Origin: Candidatus Cloacimonadota bacterium
GTDB lineage: Bacteria > Cloacimonadota > Cloacimonadia > Cloacimonadales > Cloacimonadaceae
Assembly: GCA_020532515.1 (NCBI GenBank)
Contig: JAJBAY010000009.1
Location: forward strand, 1 to 37,221
DNA length: 37,221 nt
Reading direction: 5' to 3'
Under the pieces are notes generated by a model. The model did not search any database and was not told the origin of the DNA. It saw nothing but the letters and a program-made list of their open reading frames with translations. How positions within the stretch are numbered: position 1 is the first letter of the stretch; every line of letters begins with the position of its first letter. Both the position numbers and the translations under genes were made by a program. Below are positions 1 through 7,847 of the stretch, in pieces.

Positions 1-109
1 ATCCAATCCTCAATCTTACTCGACGCGAGACGCATCGAATCCTCAATCTTTCTCGACGCGAGACGCATCGAATCCTCAATCTTTCTCGACGCGAGACGCA
101 TCGAATCCT
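1..109. repeat. 33-bp direct tandem repeat (three full copies plus a part)
   Basis: Three contiguous 33-bp units occupy 1-33, 34-66 and 67-99, and the first ten bases of a fourth follow at 100-109. Units 2 and 3 are identical; unit 1 differs by two bases. Each unit contains TCTCG-acg-CGAGA, a 5-bp inverted repeat with a 3-nt loop. There are no spacers between units, so this is not a CRISPR. The array touches the window edge and may extend further left. Function unknown. Confidence 0.85.
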
Positions 110-198
110 GTATTCTCGAGCTGCTTTTCTCAAAGACTGAACGGGAAACGGTCTAATCTGCTTAGCTGTTTTAGAACAGTCTCCTTAGGAATGGGGGA

Positions 199-270
199 AT
201 GCCTGCTAAAAAAACAGTTGACAAGAATCTCGATGCAATTATTCTTAATCATATGGTTGATTTTTGCTAA
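199..270 (+). CDS. possible 23-codon ORF in frame with the next gene
   Basis: An ATG at 199 is preceded by TTAGGA at about 8 nt and reads 23 codons to a TAA at 268-270. The ATG of the following ORF starts at 271 in the same frame. It could be a short leader peptide, the original start of the downstream gene now cut by a nonsense codon, or chance. No family is recognised. A TTGACA at 218-223 falls inside it and could instead be a promoter element for the downstream ORF, which would argue against translation. Confidence 0.25.
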   Translation: MPAKKTVDKNLDAIILNHMVDFC

Positions 271-702
271 ATGTTCTGTGCTAGATGGTTTGGCGTTATG
301 TTCAATGTCTTGATTTCATTTCTAATGCTGCGCTTATTAACCGCATACTATTCAATTCTTCGGCGGAAAGATATGAGAAAAAAGACTACACACGATGTGT
401 ATTTTGCCACAAACACAAGTTCTGCTGTTTTTAGATGGATCGCACTAATTGGGGTAATAATCGGAATTATTGGCTTGTTTTTAGGTGTCCTACTTTCAAT
501 AATCCGCAAATCCTATTTCCTTGTCTCATTCGAAGCTTATTTTAGTATTGGTTTCTTGTTAACCCGCTTAGCGCTTCCTTTGGCCATTACAGCTGCTACA
601 ATCTTGAGTACATGGATAACAGTGTTGTTCGCTGAATACGTCTGCTTTGTTTCAAATCTCTACCATATAGTATTTGTCAAAGTGTACGGCGAAATAGAAT
701 AG
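271..702 (+). CDS. small hypothetical membrane protein
   Basis: This encodes 143 residues that I do not recognise. Hydrophobic stretches at about residues 8-25, 54-78 and 90-125 suggest three or four membrane segments, with a basic charged loop (RRKDMRKK) after the first. No Shine-Dalgarno stands before the ATG at 271, and internal ATGs at 298 and 325 are no better supported. The in-frame ORF at 199-270 ends immediately before it, so the true start is uncertain. It stands alone between the left-edge tandem repeat and a long hairpin, and its relatively AT-rich coding sequence differs from the housekeeping genes to the right. It could be an accessory gene or a decayed fragment. Confidence 0.5.
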   Translation: MFCARWFGVMFNVLISFLMLRLLTAYYSILRRKDMRKKTTHDVYFATNTSSAVFRWIALIGVIIGIIGLFLGVLLSIIRKSYFLVSFEAYFSIGFLLTRLALPLAITAATILSTWITVLFAEYVCFVSNLYHIVFVKVYGEIE

Positions 703-725
703 TAATTAATCCTTCAAACTAAATT

Positions 726-776
726 CAGCAGGTGTTGCCTCAGCTTAGCCAATGGCTATTCAGGCAGTACCTGCTG
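726..776 (+). terminator. long imperfect hairpin downstream of the small membrane protein
   Basis: CAGCAGGT at 726 pairs with ACCTGCTG ending at 776. Inside it TGCCT pairs with AGGCA and TAGCC with GGCTA around a short loop. The stem is long and well paired, but the following sequence (AGTGTTATTTG) is only weakly T-rich. It could terminate the upstream gene or be a structured element in the space before asnB. Confidence 0.5.
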
Positions 777-895
777 AGTGTTATTTGAGACTTAGTTCCA
801 AACATAGAATAAAGAGGGATTTTTCAGCCGAGAATTTCACTTGACGTAAATCTAGTCCTGAAACGAGCTGAATCCATCTAAGGAGAAAAAGACGA

Positions 896-2860
896 ATGTG
901 TGGAATTGCCGGAATATTCAGTTTAGACCCAGCTAAAAAGATAGATTTACCGCTTTTGAACGAGATGACGAAGCGGGTGCATCATCGTGGTCCTGATGAT
1001 GAGGGGTACTTGGCTATTACTATCCCCAAGCCTGAAGTGCGGGCCTTTTATGGAGAAGGTAGCAGTGCTGCCGTGAAGGCCAAGCTCCAGCCTTTTGATG
1101 CAGGTTTTGCCGCGCAAATAGGGTTTGGTTTTAAAAGATTGCCTACGCTCGAGCTCACGGAATCCGGGCATCAGCCCATGTATGATGCGGCTCTGGGCTT
1201 GGCAATAGTTTTTAATGGCGAGATCTTCAATCATCTCGAGCTGAGGGCAGAGCTGGAAAAATCTGGTTACAGCTTTGTCAGCCATAGCGATACCGAAGTG
1301 ATTCTCAAAGCTTATCATGCCTGGGGAATGGACTGTGTGGAGCGTTTTATCGGGATGTGGGGTTTCAGCATTTGGGATCAAAAGCGGCAGATTCTATTTC
1401 TCAGCCGGGACCGTTTTGGCATCAAACCCCTGTATTATGCCTTGGACAAAGGCTACCTGTATTGGGGCTCCGAAGTCAAGCAGATCCTCGCCGCTCCCAT
1501 CGAAAAGACTCCAAACAAAGCCATGATCTGGCGCAGCATGAAAGTAGCCGCCATGATGGTCTATGATAATGAGACCTATTGGCAGAATATACATGCGCTG
1601 AAGCCCGGATACAACATGATCGTGAAGGACGGGAAAGTCCGGATCGAGCAATATTATCAGCTCGATGTGGAGAGCTTTGAGCGCAGTACGCTCAGCTTTG
1701 AGGAAGCCAAAGATAGATATTACCAGCTTTTCCTGAACAGTCTGAAGCTACATATGCACAGCGATGTGGAGATTGCATCCTCACTTTCCGGGGGCATGGA
1801 TTCCAGCGCGATCGTCTGCATGGGTGCCCCGCTTTTGAACTATCCACTGCGTACTTTTTCTACTTATTATGAGGATGATCCCGCTCTGGATGAAAGGAGC
1901 TATATCGAGATTGTAGCTGCCAAAAATAACATTCAGACCAATTACTGTGCCCCGCAGGCGCAAGACGCTCTTGATTGGTGGGAACGTGCCACTTATCTGA
2001 ACGATCTGCCGCTGAGCTCTGCCTTCGTGAGCCAATATGCTCTGATGAAAACAGCGCATGAGGCGGGAATCCGGGTGCTGCTTTCCGGGCAGGGCTCGGA
2101 TGAAATGTCCGGAGGCTACCGTCATGGCAGCTATCGCTATTTCGCCGATCTCATCAGAAACCTGAGCTTGGGCAAATTTGCCGGAGAAATCGGGCACTTC
2201 CTGAGCAGCAAGCCTCTGAAAAACATGGGCGATCTGGCTAAAATTGCCATGTCTGTGGCTTTGCCAGAATCTGCTTTGTATGCCTTGGAAGCCAGGCATT
2301 ACCGCTTTGATCCTTTCTCAAAAGAATTTTCTAAAGATGCCAAGGCTATGGTGGAAGGTAAGTTTATGCGGCAGATCAGCGATTTGCCCGTTTCCAGAAC
2401 GAGTAGCTTTTTGTACAATATGATGCACAGCACTTCGCTGATGACCCTGCTGCACTCTGAAGACCGCATGAGCATGGGGCACAGCGTGGAAAGTCGTGCG
2501 CCTTTCCTGGATCACCGCTTGGTGGAGCTGGTCTTCAGCCTGCCAATGTCTTACAAGATTCAGCCGCCTTTGGGTAAGGTGATCCATCGTAAAGCCCTGG
2601 AGAATTGCGTGCCCCAGGAGATCTCTGAACGGCGCGACAAAAGCGTCTTTGGCAGTCCTTTTGCAAGCAGATGGATGCGGCACGGACTCAAGGACTTCAT
2701 TCAGGATATCCTGTTTAGCACGGAATTTCGCAGCCGCGGGATCTGGGATTTGCCCACGATCCAGAAGCGCTGGCAAGGCTATCTATCAGGGAAAAATCGC
2801 GATGCTGAGATGCTGTACAACGTGATTTCGCTGGAACTCTGGCACAGGATCTTTAAATAG
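896..2860 (+). CDS. asnB: asparagine synthetase (glutamine-hydrolysing)
   Basis: Makes asparagine from aspartate, glutamine and ATP in the cytoplasm. The protein has 654 residues, in the usual range for bacterial AsnB. It starts with MCGIAG, so Cys2 is the nucleophile of the class II glutamine amidotransferase domain (about 1-200), with RGPDDEG at 31-37 and FNGEIFN at 106-112. The synthetase domain carries the PP-loop SGGMDSS at 298-304. A loop at about 47-75 is longer than in many AsnB proteins. TAAGGAG at 879-885 sits 10 nt before the ATG. A lipoprotein gene follows after 8 nt. The AsnB family also includes amidotransferases that modify cell-surface sugars, so a role outside asparagine supply cannot be excluded, but the closeness to canonical motifs favours asparagine synthesis. 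Confidence 0.93.
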   Translation: MCGIAGIFSLDPAKKIDLPLLNEMTKRVHHRGPDDEGYLAITIPKPEVRAFYGEGSSAAVKAKLQPFDAGFAAQIGFGFKRLPTLELTESGHQPMYDAALGLAIVFNGEIFNHLELRAELEKSGYSFVSHSDTEVILKAYHAWGMDCVERFIGMWGFSIWDQKRQILFLSRDRFGIKPLYYALDKGYLYWGSEVKQILAAPIEKTPNKAMIWRSMKVAAMMVYDNETYWQNIHALKPGYNMIVKDGKVRIEQYYQLDVESFERSTLSFEEAKDRYYQLFLNSLKLHMHSDVEIASSLSGGMDSSAIVCMGAPLLNYPLRTFSTYYEDDPALDERSYIEIVAAKNNIQTNYCAPQAQDALDWWERATYLNDLPLSSAFVSQYALMKTAHEAGIRVLLSGQGSDEMSGGYRHGSYRYFADLIRNLSLGKFAGEIGHFLSSKPLKNMGDLAKIAMSVALPESALYALEARHYRFDPFSKEFSKDAKAMVEGKFMRQISDLPVSRTSSFLYNMMHSTSLMTLLHSEDRMSMGHSVESRAPFLDHRLVELVFSLPMSYKIQPPLGKVIHRKALENCVPQEISERRDKSVFGSPFASRWMRHGLKDFIQDILFSTEFRSRGIWDLPTIQKRWQGYLSGKNRDAEMLYNVISLELWHRIFK

Positions 2861-2868
2861 GAGATATA

Positions 2869-3771
2869 GTGAAACTTTGGCAAGCCTTGGCATCAGGCCT
2901 CATGCTGCTCGCGCTGAGCTCTTGCAAGTTCGGCTTTAAACAGCCTGAAATCGTAAAGATTCAGGATTTGACCATCACTGAAATCAAGATTGATAATAGC
3001 AAACTGCAGCTTTCCATCATTGTCAAAAACCCGAATAGCTATCCGATCCGGCTCAAAGCATTGGATGTGAAAATGCTGGATCCGAACCGGGTGAAAGTGG
3101 GAGAGGCTAAACTCAAGAAAGAGATCGATCTCCCAGCCAAAAAGAATATACAATTGGACTTCCTGGTCAATGTCCAGAGCCGTCCCATGATCCATATGGT
3201 GAGTAGCATTAACAAGGATCTGCAGTTCTTTGTCTCCCTGAAGGGGAAAGGCAAGGCCAAGGGCATTTCCAAAAGCTTTGAATTTGAACAGCCTTATAGC
3301 ATTGACATCAAGGAATATCTGCCGCAACTCCTGCCCCATCTTGACAGCATGTTATCTGGCTCGTCAGGGGAACAGCCGATGTTTAAGCTGCTGCGCACAT
3401 ACGTGGGAGATTATGGCATTAGCAAGACTGGGCTGATGGCGGATTTTATCATCATCAATCCCTATGGTCTCAGCTTCCGGCTTAAGGGCTTTCCTGCCGA
3501 GGTTTTCATCAATGGCAAGGTCGTGGGCACAGGGAACATAAAGCAAGAGCTTGTTTTTGATGAGAACGTTTTTTACAGGGATGGGACCATGACCTTTCAG
3601 GTCTCCAACCTCAAATCTGTAGTGAGTGCAGCCAAGGGAGTTTTCAAGGGTGGCATCGATTATGAGGTGAGAGGAAAGATCCAGATCCAGGTGATGGGCT
3701 TCGATCTTGAGATTCCTTATGCTTATTCTGGAGTGATTCCACTTAGCATTTGGGAGATCTTGCTGAAGTGA
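2869..3771 (+). CDS. lipoprotein with two LEA2/WHy-like domains
   Basis: The 300-residue protein starts at a GTG 5 nt after AGGAG. It has a lipoprotein signal peptide with the lipobox LSSC, making Cys19 the lipidated residue; residue +2 is Lys, so outer-membrane sorting is plausible. Two similar beta-rich halves follow (about 30-150 and 180-300). Each contains the LEA2-type pattern of a hydrophobic strand, then NPN or NPY and a turn (IVKNPNSYPIRL; IIINPYGLSFRL). LEA2 domains occur in bacterial envelope proteins of mostly unknown role. It lies 8 nt after asnB and probably shares its transcript. The molecular function is not known. Confidence 0.75.
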   Translation: MKLWQALASGLMLLALSSCKFGFKQPEIVKIQDLTITEIKIDNSKLQLSIIVKNPNSYPIRLKALDVKMLDPNRVKVGEAKLKKEIDLPAKKNIQLDFLVNVQSRPMIHMVSSINKDLQFFVSLKGKGKAKGISKSFEFEQPYSIDIKEYLPQLLPHLDSMLSGSSGEQPMFKLLRTYVGDYGISKTGLMADFIIINPYGLSFRLKGFPAEVFINGKVVGTGNIKQELVFDENVFYRDGTMTFQVSNLKSVVSAAKGVFKGGIDYEVRGKIQIQVMGFDLEIPYAYSGVIPLSIWEILLK

Positions 3772-3784
3772 AACGAAAAATAAC

Positions 3785-3813
3785 TTGACGGAAATGGCAG
3801 TCGCAAAAACAAT
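3785..3813 (+). promoter_or_regulatory. candidate promoter for the rpsP cluster
   Basis: TTGACG (3785-3790), 17 bp, then AACAAT (3808-3813, four of six matches to TATAAT). It lies 45 nt before the rpsP start and just after the stop codon of the preceding lipoprotein gene. The -35-like box is good and the -10 is weak. Confidence 0.35.
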
Positions 3814-3858
3814 GCTATGCTTAAGAGTAATATCTAAGATATAAAATAAGGAGTAATA

Positions 3859-4134
3859 ATGGTCAAGCTGAGACTGAGAAGGATGGGAGCAGGTGACCAA
3901 CCTTTTTACCGTATTGTAGCCGTGGATTCCCGCGTGAAACAAGTAGGTAAATACCTGGAATGCATAGGTTGGTACGATCCTAAGACTGAACCATCCAAGA
4001 TCAATATTGAAACAGAACGTGCTATTTATTGGCTCTCTGTGGGTGCGCAGCCTACCGAGACCGTGCGTTCTTTGATGCGTAAAGCCGGGATTTTACAGAT
4101 CTGGCACGAACGCAAATTGGCGAAAGCAGAATAA
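3859..4134 (+). CDS. rpsP: 30S ribosomal protein S16
   Basis: Small-subunit ribosomal protein needed for 30S assembly. The 91-residue protein begins with the family hallmark VKLRLRRMGAGDQPFYRIV and continues through the GWYDP segment and VGAQPTETV, all typical of S16; the length is normal. AAGGAG at 3848-3853 sits 5 nt before the ATG. It heads the conserved rpsP-khpA-rimM-trmD order found in many bacteria, which supports the identification of the more divergent genes behind it. Confidence 0.98.
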   Translation: MVKLRLRRMGAGDQPFYRIVAVDSRVKQVGKYLECIGWYDPKTEPSKINIETERAIYWLSVGAQPTETVRSLMRKAGILQIWHERKLAKAE

Positions 4135-4157
4135 CAACAAAAGAACTGAGGTGAAGC

Positions 4158-4388
4158 GTGAAAGATCTCATTGAATTTATGGTTAAAGAGCTTGTTGACA
4201 ACCCCGAGCAAATTTCTGTCACCGAAATTAGTGGAGATAAGAAAACGCGGTATGAACTGCGTGTGGCACATGAAGACCTTGGCAAAGTGATTGGAAAACG
4301 TGGGCGCACCGCTGGTGCTCTGCGTACTATCCTCAACGCCGTATCGACCAAGCAAGGAAACCCCGCAGAGCTGGAAATCATCGAGTAA
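4158..4388 (+). CDS. khpA: KH-domain RNA-binding protein KhpA
   Basis: A 76-residue single KH domain. The RNA-binding GxxG loop is seen as VIGKRGRT with G46-K-R-G49, followed by the usual TAGALRTIL helix. The family (KhpA/YlqC) binds RNA, often with KhpB, and affects cell division and envelope homeostasis in Firmicutes. It is regularly found between rpsP and rimM, as here. The start is a GTG preceded by GAGG at 4148-4151, about 6 nt upstream. The length matches the family. Confidence 0.93.
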   Translation: MKDLIEFMVKELVDNPEQISVTEISGDKKTRYELRVAHEDLGKVIGKRGRTAGALRTILNAVSTKQGNPAELEIIE

Positions 4389-4940
4389 ATGGTTAGCCCT
4401 CACCTTATCGGAATAGGCAGGTTGGGTGGCGTAGATAGTGAAGGTTGGCATCACGTGATGATAAAGCCGGAATTTCGTGAAGGCTTTGATCACGCTGTCG
4501 ATCTGTATTTGATCTTTGAAGAAAATAGAGTGTTTTACGTAACTATCAGTGATAGGAAACAAAGTGAAAAGAAAACTTGGGTGAGATTTGCCGAAGACGG
4601 CATCGCCGAAGAACGTAAGCTGCACCGGGAAGTATTCCTGGCGATTGAAGACGAAGAAGTTCAGCAAGATGAGGATGAACTCCTCGGCCTGGATGTGGTC
4701 TATCAAGGCAGCCTTTTGGGCTGCGTGGTGGACATGTTTTACAATGGCGCGCAGGATGTACTGGTGATCTCCACCGCTCTGGATACCGAGATCTTGGTTC
4801 CACTGGTGGAGCACTACCTGCCCTTGCTACCCGCTGAAACTCAAGGGGTGGTCTTCCTGGAAAATATGGAAGATCTGCTTTTGGCCAGTGGGCATAAGCT
4901 GCAGAATGGTCAGCTTTTTTATAGCGAAGATGAAGCTTGA
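4389..4940 (+). CDS. rimM: ribosome maturation factor RimM
   Basis: RimM binds S19 in the 30S head and promotes 16S rRNA maturation. The 183-residue protein has the expected two-part layout: an N-terminal RimM domain (about 5-90) and a PRC-barrel-like domain (about 100-165), seen in DELLGLDVVYQGSLLGCVVD and VPLVEHYLPLL. The sequence is divergent, with GIGRLGGVDSEG replacing the usual GxxGGxHGxxGE start, so the call leans on its place between khpA and trmD. The ATG follows the khpA stop with no gap and the end overlaps trmD by 11 nt, which suggests translational coupling. An acidic C-terminal tail (YSEDEA) extends beyond the barrel. Confidence 0.85.
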   Translation: MVSPHLIGIGRLGGVDSEGWHHVMIKPEFREGFDHAVDLYLIFEENRVFYVTISDRKQSEKKTWVRFAEDGIAEERKLHREVFLAIEDEEVQQDEDELLGLDVVYQGSLLGCVVDMFYNGAQDVLVISTALDTEILVPLVEHYLPLLPAETQGVVFLENMEDLLLASGHKLQNGQLFYSEDEA

Positions 4941-5598
4941 CGTTCTTAGCCTTTTCCCAGGCGCTTTTACCAGTTTTTTGGAAACCAGCATTGTGGCCCG
5001 GGCCATCGCCAAGGGAGTGCTCACTGTAAATCTGGATGATATTCGCCGTTATAGCGCGGATAAACATCAGAAGGTGGACGATTATCCTTATGGCGGTTTT
5101 GCCGGCATGGTAGCCACACCACAACCTTTGTGGGATGCTATCAAAGCCTGCTTGGCTGCAGGCCCTGCTCCGGTGATATACTTTAGCCCTCAGGGGCGCC
5201 GGCTGAGCCAAAAGATCTTATGTGACTATGCTCAGGAGCAGCACATCATTCTGCTCTGTGGCCATTACAAAGAGATCGATCAGCGCATTCGCCGCCTCAT
5301 GGTAAGCGATGAAATCTCCCTTGGGGATTTTGTGCTTAGTGGCGGTGAGCTGGCAGCGCAGGTTTTCATAGATGGTATTGCCCGGCTTCAAGATGGAGTT
5401 TTAAGCGATATCTCAAGTGCCCAAAGCGATTCTTTCTACCACGGGAAGCTGGGTTTCCCCTGTTATACCAGGCCAGAAGTTTTTATAGAGCAAAAGGTGC
5501 CTGATATACTGCTCAGCGGAAACCACGCCAAAGTCCAGGATTGGGCAAAAGCCGAGTCCGAGATTTTAACCCGAACCAGACGACCAGATTTATTGTAA
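4930..5598 (+). CDS. trmD: tRNA (guanine-37-N1)-methyltransferase TrmD
   Basis: Methylates G37 next to the anticodon using S-adenosylmethionine, preventing +1 frameshifts. The knotted SPOUT enzyme is recognised by LDVLSLFPGAF at the start, DDYPYGGFAGMV, YFSPQGRRLSQ, LLCGHYKEIDQRI and the knot segment SLGDFVLSGGE. The start is set at the ATG at 4930, which gives the canonical MKLDVLSLFPG N-terminus and overlaps the end of rimM; an upstream in-frame ATG would add 14 residues unrelated to the family. The 222-residue length is slightly short but complete. The stop codon is followed by the structured gap before rplS. Confidence 0.96.
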   Translation: MKLDVLSLFPGAFTSFLETSIVARAIAKGVLTVNLDDIRRYSADKHQKVDDYPYGGFAGMVATPQPLWDAIKACLAAGPAPVIYFSPQGRRLSQKILCDYAQEQHIILLCGHYKEIDQRIRRLMVSDEISLGDFVLSGGELAAQVFIDGIARLQDGVLSDISSAQSDSFYHGKLGFPCYTRPEVFIEQKVPDILLSGNHAKVQDWAKAESEILTRTRRPDLL

Positions 5599-5858
5599 AC
5601 AGCTCTGATGGCTGTCCCGAATAAGAGAAATGATAACCAATCAGGAAAGCTGAGGTCTATATCACATGATGTATAGTGCGGAACTTGAGCGAGCGGGCTC
5701 TTATTAAGAGTCTTTTTCGCCCCAAAAATAAAGTTCAGGAGCACAGCGCGAAGCCGTTTTTATGCGCATAAGGACGGCAAATAATGAGCTGTACTCTGCG
5801 CCACAATATGCATCCCCAGATCTCATCTTCTCCGAGTATATATATGGGAGGAACCCAA
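5599..5858 (+). promoter_or_regulatory. structured trmD-rplS leader region
   Basis: This 260-nt gap has no credible ORF but contains several inverted repeats. ACAGC/GCTGT lies at 5599-5615, just after the trmD stop. A terminator-like hairpin lies at 5696-5717. A strong hairpin at 5753-5778 pairs GCCG with CGGC around the perfect 12-bp palindrome TTATGCGCATAA. GGGAGGA for rplS lies at 5846-5852. In most relatives of this cluster trmD and rplS are close together, so a long structured spacer suggests separate control of L19, possibly autogenous. That role is inference; L19-type leaders are known in other bacterial groups. Confidence 0.5.
5696..5717 (+). terminator. Rho-independent terminator or attenuator after trmD
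   Basis: GGCTCTT pairs with AAGAGTC (5696-5712; one G-T pair) around a 3-nt loop and is followed directly by TTTTT. It is 98 nt past the trmD stop and 146 nt before the rplS start, so it could end the rpsP-trmD transcript or attenuate rplS. Confidence 0.6.
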
Positions 5859-6212
5859 ATGGATATTCTGCAACAAGTTGGCAGAGACCAAATCAGAACC
5901 GATTTTCCCGAGTACCGCGTAGGCGATACTGTGAAAGTCCATTATAAAATTAAAGAAGGTAGCAAGGAACGTATCCAGGTTTTCCAAGGCATCGTGATTC
6001 AAAAACGCGGTGCAGGAGTTTCCAAATCCTTCACTGTCCGCAAGGTTTCAAGCGGAGTGGGAGTAGAGAGGATTTTCCCTCAAAACTCTCCCAATATCGA
6101 TAAACTTGAGATCGTGCGCCATGGTCAGGTTCGCAGAGCGAAGCTATTTTATCTGCGTCAGGCCAAGGGCAAGGCAGGAAGAATCAAAGAGCGCCGGAGA
6201 TTTACTGCTTAG
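5859..6212 (+). CDS. rplS: 50S ribosomal protein L19
   Basis: Large-subunit protein at the 30S-50S interface. The 117-residue protein shows L19 hallmarks: [53 protein letters not shown] and the basic tail [20 protein letters not shown]. The start at 5859 is chosen because GGGAGGA (5846-5852) lies 6 nt before this ATG and the product then has the family length; the reading frame is open 25 codons further upstream, but that extension is not L19-like. It is followed by a strong terminator. Confidence 0.97.
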   Translation: MDILQQVGRDQIRTDFPEYRVGDTVKVHYKIKEGSKERIQVFQGIVIQKRGAGVSKSFTVRKVSSGVGVERIFPQNSPNIDKLEIVRHGQVRRAKLFYLRQAKGKAGRIKERRRFTA

Positions 6213-6233
6213 TTACCATAAACACACAAGCTT

Positions 6234-6273
6234 AGCCCCTTGTACTGCGTTGCATCAAGGGGCTTTGTTTTTT
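6234..6273 (+). terminator. Rho-independent terminator after rplS
   Basis: AGCCCCTTG (6234-6242) pairs perfectly with CAAGGGGCT (6256-6264) around a 13-nt loop and is followed by TTGTTTTTT. It lies 21 nt past the rplS stop. This is the clearest terminator in the window. Confidence 0.93.
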
Positions 6274-6286
6274 ATAGGAGAATAAT

Positions 6287-6754
6287 ATGCTCAGAGTCCT
6301 ATACTATCAAAACTCTGATCTCTGCTTGGAAATTGAGATCGAGGAAGAGACCATCAATCGCATCTCCTTTTGCGAGCTGCCTTTAAACAATCTGGTGGAA
6401 GATGCCTTCGAAAAAGAGGTGATCCGCCAGTTGGATGCATACTTTGCCGGAGAAAGCCAGGAGTTTGATCTGCCTTTTTTTGCCACGGGCACACCTTTTC
6501 AACTCATGGTCTGGGAAGAGCTGCTGAGAATCCCTTATGGCCAGACCATTTCCTATCGCGAGATGGCCGAATTGATTGGTAAGCCCAAAGCGGCCAGAGC
6601 CGTGGGCAATGCCTTGGGTGCAAACCCCATATCCATCCTCATCCCCTGTCACAGAGTGATAAGCTCAGACGGCACGCTGGGTGGCTTTGGTGGAGGACTG
6701 CCGGTCAAGACCTATCTCCTGGCTCTGGAAAAGCGCAATAGAGAGAATTCATGA
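6287..6754 (+). CDS. ogt: methylated-DNA--protein-cysteine methyltransferase
   Basis: Repairs O6-alkylguanine in DNA by irreversible transfer of the alkyl group to an active-site cysteine. The 155-residue protein has a variable N-terminal half, then the DNA-binding module (TPFQLMVWEELLRIPYGQT, YREMAELIGKPKAARAVGNA) and the acceptor motif IPCHRV with Cys121, ending in GGFGGGLPVKTYLLALE. AGGAG at 6276-6280 precedes the ATG by 6 nt. The stop overlaps the acpS start (ATGA), so the two are coupled. Whether it is Ogt- or Ada-type cannot be settled, but it lacks the Ada regulatory domain. Confidence 0.95.
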   Translation: MLRVLYYQNSDLCLEIEIEEETINRISFCELPLNNLVEDAFEKEVIRQLDAYFAGESQEFDLPFFATGTPFQLMVWEELLRIPYGQTISYREMAELIGKPKAARAVGNALGANPISILIPCHRVISSDGTLGGFGGGLPVKTYLLALEKRNRENS

Positions 6755-7149
6755 TCTTGGGGCTGGGTACAGATATTGTCGCGGTGCACCGGATTGAACG
6801 TGTGATCAAGAGCAATCCTCGCTTTATCGAAAAAGTCTTTAGCCTTGGGGAACAGCAGTATTGCAGTGGCAAAGCCAATCCAGCTCAGAGCTACGCTGCC
6901 CGGTTTGCCGCCAAAGAAGCCTTCATGAAGGCCTTGGGCACAGGCTGGGATGAAGGCATATCCTGGACCCAGATCGAAGTGGTAAACGATGCCAAGGGCA
7001 AGCCTTGCCTGAAGTTATCGGGCGCTACCGAGGCCCTTGCAAAGAGCAGAGGGACTGAGCTGATACACCTTTCGCTCAGCCACGAAAAAGACTATGCGAT
7101 CGCCACTGTTATTCTAGAAAAAAGGGATGCGCTCTGCCCGGCACAATGA
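6751..7149 (+). CDS. acpS: holo-[acyl-carrier-protein] synthase
   Basis: Transfers 4'-phosphopantetheine from CoA to apo-ACP, activating fatty acid synthesis. The 132-residue protein carries both family signatures: ILGLGTDIVAVHRIE at the N-terminus, with the Mg-binding Asp, and ARFAAKEAFMKALGTG with the conserved Glu. LSLSHEKDYAIATVIL at the C-terminus also fits. The length is typical. It overlaps ogt by 4 nt. No terminator is seen after it, but a promoter-like sequence for adk starts 15 nt downstream. Confidence 0.96.
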   Translation: MILGLGTDIVAVHRIERVIKSNPRFIEKVFSLGEQQYCSGKANPAQSYAARFAAKEAFMKALGTGWDEGISWTQIEVVNDAKGKPCLKLSGATEALAKSRGTELIHLSLSHEKDYAIATVILEKRDALCPAQ

Positions 7150-7164
7150 GTGAACGATAATATC

Positions 7165-7193
7165 TTGACAAATCAGCGATATCCTAATTAAAT
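7165..7193 (+). promoter_or_regulatory. candidate promoter for adk-ktr operon
   Basis: TTGACA (7165-7170, perfect -35), 17 bp, then TTAAAT (7188-7193, four of six -10 matches). It lies in the 62-bp gap between acpS and adk, 18 nt before the adk start codon, so the 5' leader would be very short. Confidence 0.45.
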
Positions 7194-7211
7194 GTCACAA
7201 TTGAGGTAGTT

Positions 7212-7847
7212 ATGAAAGATGCGATAGTATTTTTGGGAATTCAAGGCAGTGGTAAAGGAACTCAGGCCGAGCTCCTGGCTCAGCATACCGGATTCCTACA
7301 TGTGAATATTGGAGACCTCCTGCGGGAGCAAGTTAGCCTTGGCACCGAGATCGGCGCACAGGTGAATACCATCATCCAAAAAGGTGAATTGGCCCCCGAC
7401 GAGATTGTCTTCGAATTGATTGACAGGCAGATTGAATCCTGCTGCGATGGCGTGATCTTTGACGGTTTTCCCCGCACCTTGGTGCAAGCGGAGTTTCTAC
7501 TGCAGCATTACCATGTGATCCGGGTTTACTATTTGGACTTGAAGAAAGTAGATGCAATCAAACGCATCCAGGGTAGAAAGGTTTGCAGCAAATGCGGGAC
7601 GAACTATCACATCACAAATCATCCTCCCAAGAAGTCAGGTATCTGTGATGCTTGTGGTGGAAAGCTTTTCACCCGGGGCGACGATGCTCCCAGTGCCATC
7701 CGCAAACGGGTGGCGGCCTTTTATGAAGAGACCTATATATTAAAACAGTTTTTCGAAGAAAAGGGTGAGCTCAGAACTTTGCCTGCGCTGAGATCAATCA
7801 AGGAAGTCCAAGACATGATCATAGAGGATATCGAACTGGGCAGATAG
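7212..7847 (+). CDS. adk: adenylate kinase
   Basis: Interconverts AMP + ATP and two ADP. The 211-residue protein has the P-loop GIQGSGKGTQ at 9-18, the AMP-site signature FDGFPRT at 83-89 and the arginine-rich RGDDAPSAIRKR. The LID carries four cysteines (C125, C128, C145, C148), the zinc-binding form found in many Gram-positive and other bacteria. The P-loop has Gln where most Adks have Pro (GIQGSG instead of GPPGSG), a mild variation. GAGG at 7203-7206 precedes the ATG. The stop abuts the start of the potassium transporter gene. Confidence 0.95.
   Translation: MKDAIVFLGIQGSGKGTQAELLAQHTGFLHVNIGDLLREQVSLGTEIGAQVNTIIQKGELAPDEIVFELIDRQIESCCDGVIFDGFPRTLVQAEFLLQHYHVIRVYYLDLKKVDAIKRIQGRKVCSKCGTNYHITNHPPKKSGICDACGGKLFTRGDDAPSAIRKRVAAFYEETYILKQFFEEKGELRTLPALRSIKEVQDMIIEDIELGR

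Noticed and set aside
1-109. CRISPR array
   Set aside because: Units are directly contiguous, with no unique spacers, and no cas gene is present.
7150-7211. c-di-AMP (ydaO) riboswitch for the potassium operon
   Set aside because: Only 62 nt separate acpS and adk, too short for that element, and ktrB directly abuts adk.
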